Shown one piece after another: positions 22,591-24,219 of a stretch of 24,219 nucleotides of DNA (its first letter is position 1; each line of letters begins with the position of its first letter). This DNA comes from DATHSY01 sp046729855. Lineage in GTDB: Bacteria > Actinomycetota > UBA4738 > HRBIN12. Where the stretch lies: the NCBI GenBank assembly GCA_046729855.1, contig JBKPHM010000139.1, forward strand, positions 1-24,219, read 5' to 3'. A program made the translations under genes and the position numbers. The notes under the pieces were generated by a model. The model saw only the letters and a list, made by a program, of their open reading frames with translations. It was not told where the DNA came from and ran no database searches.

Positions 22591-24219
22591 CCCGATCACC
22601 GACGAACGACCGCTCCACGTCGTGGCGACGGCGGGCCACGTCGACCACGGCAAGTCCAGCCTGATCACGCGGATCACCGGCATGGACCCCGATCGCCTCG
22701 CGGAAGAGAAGCGCCGCGGCCTCACGATCGATCTCGGGTTCGCGTGGTTCACCCTGTCCTCGGGCCACGAGATCGGGTTCGTCGATGTCCCGGGCCACGA
22801 GCGGTTCGTTCGCAACATGCTCGCCGGCGCGGGCCCGGTCCGGCTGGTCCTGTTCGTCGTGGCCGCGGACGAGGGATGGAAGCCCCAGTCCGAGGAGCAT
22901 CTCCAGATCGTCGACGTCCTCGGCGTCGACGGCGGTGTCGTCGCCCTGACGAAGTCCGACCTGGTCGACGACGTGCGGCTCGCCGGCGCGGCGAACGACG
23001 TTCGGCACCGGCTCGACGGGACCGTACTCGCCGGCGCCCCGATCGTCGCCTGCTCGGCGCATACGGGCGAGGGGCTCGACGCGCTGATCGCTGAGCTCGA
23101 CCGCATGGTGAGGGGCGCCCCGACTGCGGATGCCGACGGCCGTCCGCGCCTGTTCGTCGACCGCGTGTTCCCGGTGAGGGGCGCGGGGACGGTGGTCACG
23201 GGGACGCTGACGGGAGGCCCGTTGCGGGTGGGCGACGAGGCTCAGCTGTGGCCGTCCGGGGTCAGGTCGCGGATCCGCTCGCTGCAGACCCACAGGCACA
23301 CCATCGAGCGAGCGGTCCCGATCTCTCGCGTCGCGGTTAACCTCGCCGGCGCCGACCGCGCCGAGATCGAACGCGGTCACGTCCTGGGGCGCGCCGGCGA
23401 GTGGCGCGCGACCGATCGGTTCGATGCGGTCCTCACGCCGGTGCGCGGCCTCGGACGGCGGCTGTCGTCGCGAGGTGCGCACAAGTTGCACGTGGGCTCG
23501 GCCGAGCGCGACGCGCGCATCAGGTTCCTCGACGACGAGCCGGCCGACCCACTCCAGGGGCGCTTCGTGCGCGTCCGCGTATCTACGCCGGTCGCGCTCG
23601 ACGTGTTCGACCGCTTCGTGCTTCGCGACGTGGGACGGCGGGCAACCGTCGCAGGCGGCCGCGTCCTGGATGTAGCGCCTCCCGGGCGAGCCGGAGACGC
23701 GGTCGCGAGGTTGCGCGAACGTGCCGGCGCGGGCCGCGCCGACCTCCCGGCGATCCTGCTTCGCGAGCGGCTCGCGCTGCGTGCCCGCGACGTGACGACG
23801 CTCACCGGCGTCTCCGCTTCGCCTTCGGCGATCCCCGGCGCGACCCGCCGGGGCGAGTGGTGGATCTCCGATGACGTCCGCGCCGAGGCCGTCGAGATTG
23901 TGCGTGCGGGGCTGGCCACGTTCCATGACCGCGAGCCGCTCGCGGCCGGCCGCGACCTCGCGAGCGTGCGCGCGGACCTCGCGTGGGCGATCGATCGTCG
24001 CGGGCCGACCGACCAGGCGCTGCTCTACGCGCTGCTCGACGACGTGGCGTCGGATCCGGCGTTCGTGCGGCATGGCTCGACGCTCAGACTCGCCGAGCAC
24101 GCGCCGGGCGTCGGTGAACGCCGCGACGACATCGAGCGGCTCGTCAGGGCAGTGGCCGAGCGCGAGCCCGTTCCCCCCACGGTCCGCGAGCTGGTCGCGG
24201 CAGGGCACGGACGCGATGT
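22584..24219 (+). CDS. selB: Selenocysteine-specific elongation factor SelB, cut by the right edge
   Basis: The GTPase that brings selenocysteinyl-tRNA(Sec) to UGA codons carrying a SECIS hairpin. From the ATG at 22584, 545 codons stay open to the window end. G1 is GHVDHGKSS (18-26). The switch I region reads EEKRRGLTIDLGFAW, which is diagnostic for SelB rather than EF-Tu. G3 is DVPGHERFVRNML and G4 is TKSD. Beta-barrel domains II and III follow (FVDRVFPVRGAGTVVTGTL, then the part ending RFVRVRV). After about residue 375 come the C-terminal winged-helix repeats that bind the SECIS RNA. About the last 40-90 residues expected for the family lie outside the window. The gene overlaps selA by 7 nt. 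Confidence 0.93.

Overview
This is a contiguous GC-rich piece (roughly 70% G+C by eye) of a bacterial chromosome. It most likely comes from the phylum Actinomycetota, and perhaps from a deep-branching or uncultured class. The reasons are an AdnA/AdnB-type helicase-nuclease pair, a Streptomyces-like second-type NuoD, many GTG starts, and many TAnnnT -10 boxes placed exactly 7 nt before a GTG start, which is the layout of actinobacterial leaderless transcripts. The exact class is a guess.

Layout. 1-1096 (-): the membrane and DHp part of a sensor histidine kinase that runs off the left edge. It is lower in GC than the rest. 1207-1476 (+): a frameshifted, truncated response regulator. 1539-2769 (+): a PGPGW-type small membrane protein and a DUF72 protein. 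2770-3016: a gap holding a strong compound hairpin. 3017-4111 (+): a site-2 protease with CBS domains. 4175-10347 (+): adnA-adnB, overlapping by 4 nt, the end-resection motor-nuclease for double-strand break repair. 10344-11147 (-): a stand-alone cyclic-nucleotide-binding domain and an unrecognised 123-aa protein. 11254-12655 (+): a Crp/Fnr regulator overlapped by a methyltransferase. 12659-14176 (-): a NUDIX hydrolase and a metallo-beta-lactamase hydrolase with an added zinc ribbon. 14229-15314 (+): a MidA/NDUFAF7-family methyltransferase. 15336-16802 (-): an exported BNR-repeat (sialidase-fold) protein. 16914-19916 (+): a sugar ABC transporter operon (permease, binding lipoprotein, permease) with four single-base deletions. 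19939-21132 (-): an orphan nuoD. 21199-24219 (+): selA-selB, the selenocysteine synthesis and insertion genes, with selB cut by the right edge.

The most interesting signal is the orphan NuoD together with the MidA/NDUFAF7-type methyltransferase. NuoD keeps, at the exact expected spacing, the arginine that NDUFAF7 methylates in mitochondrial NDUFS2 (R77 here). It has a tryptophan (W100) where canonical complex I has the quinone-binding tyrosine. This suggests a modified NuoD-like protein outside ordinary complex I.

Two further patterns stand out. Six plus-strand genes share a TAnnnT-N7-GTG leaderless start, which fixes their start codons. A 12-14 nt motif (CCCGGCCAAAGGTC) recurs only in the two intergenic regions beside the two decayed loci. 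No tRNA, rRNA, CRISPR array or insertion sequence was recognised. No intergenic gap exceeds 300 bases.
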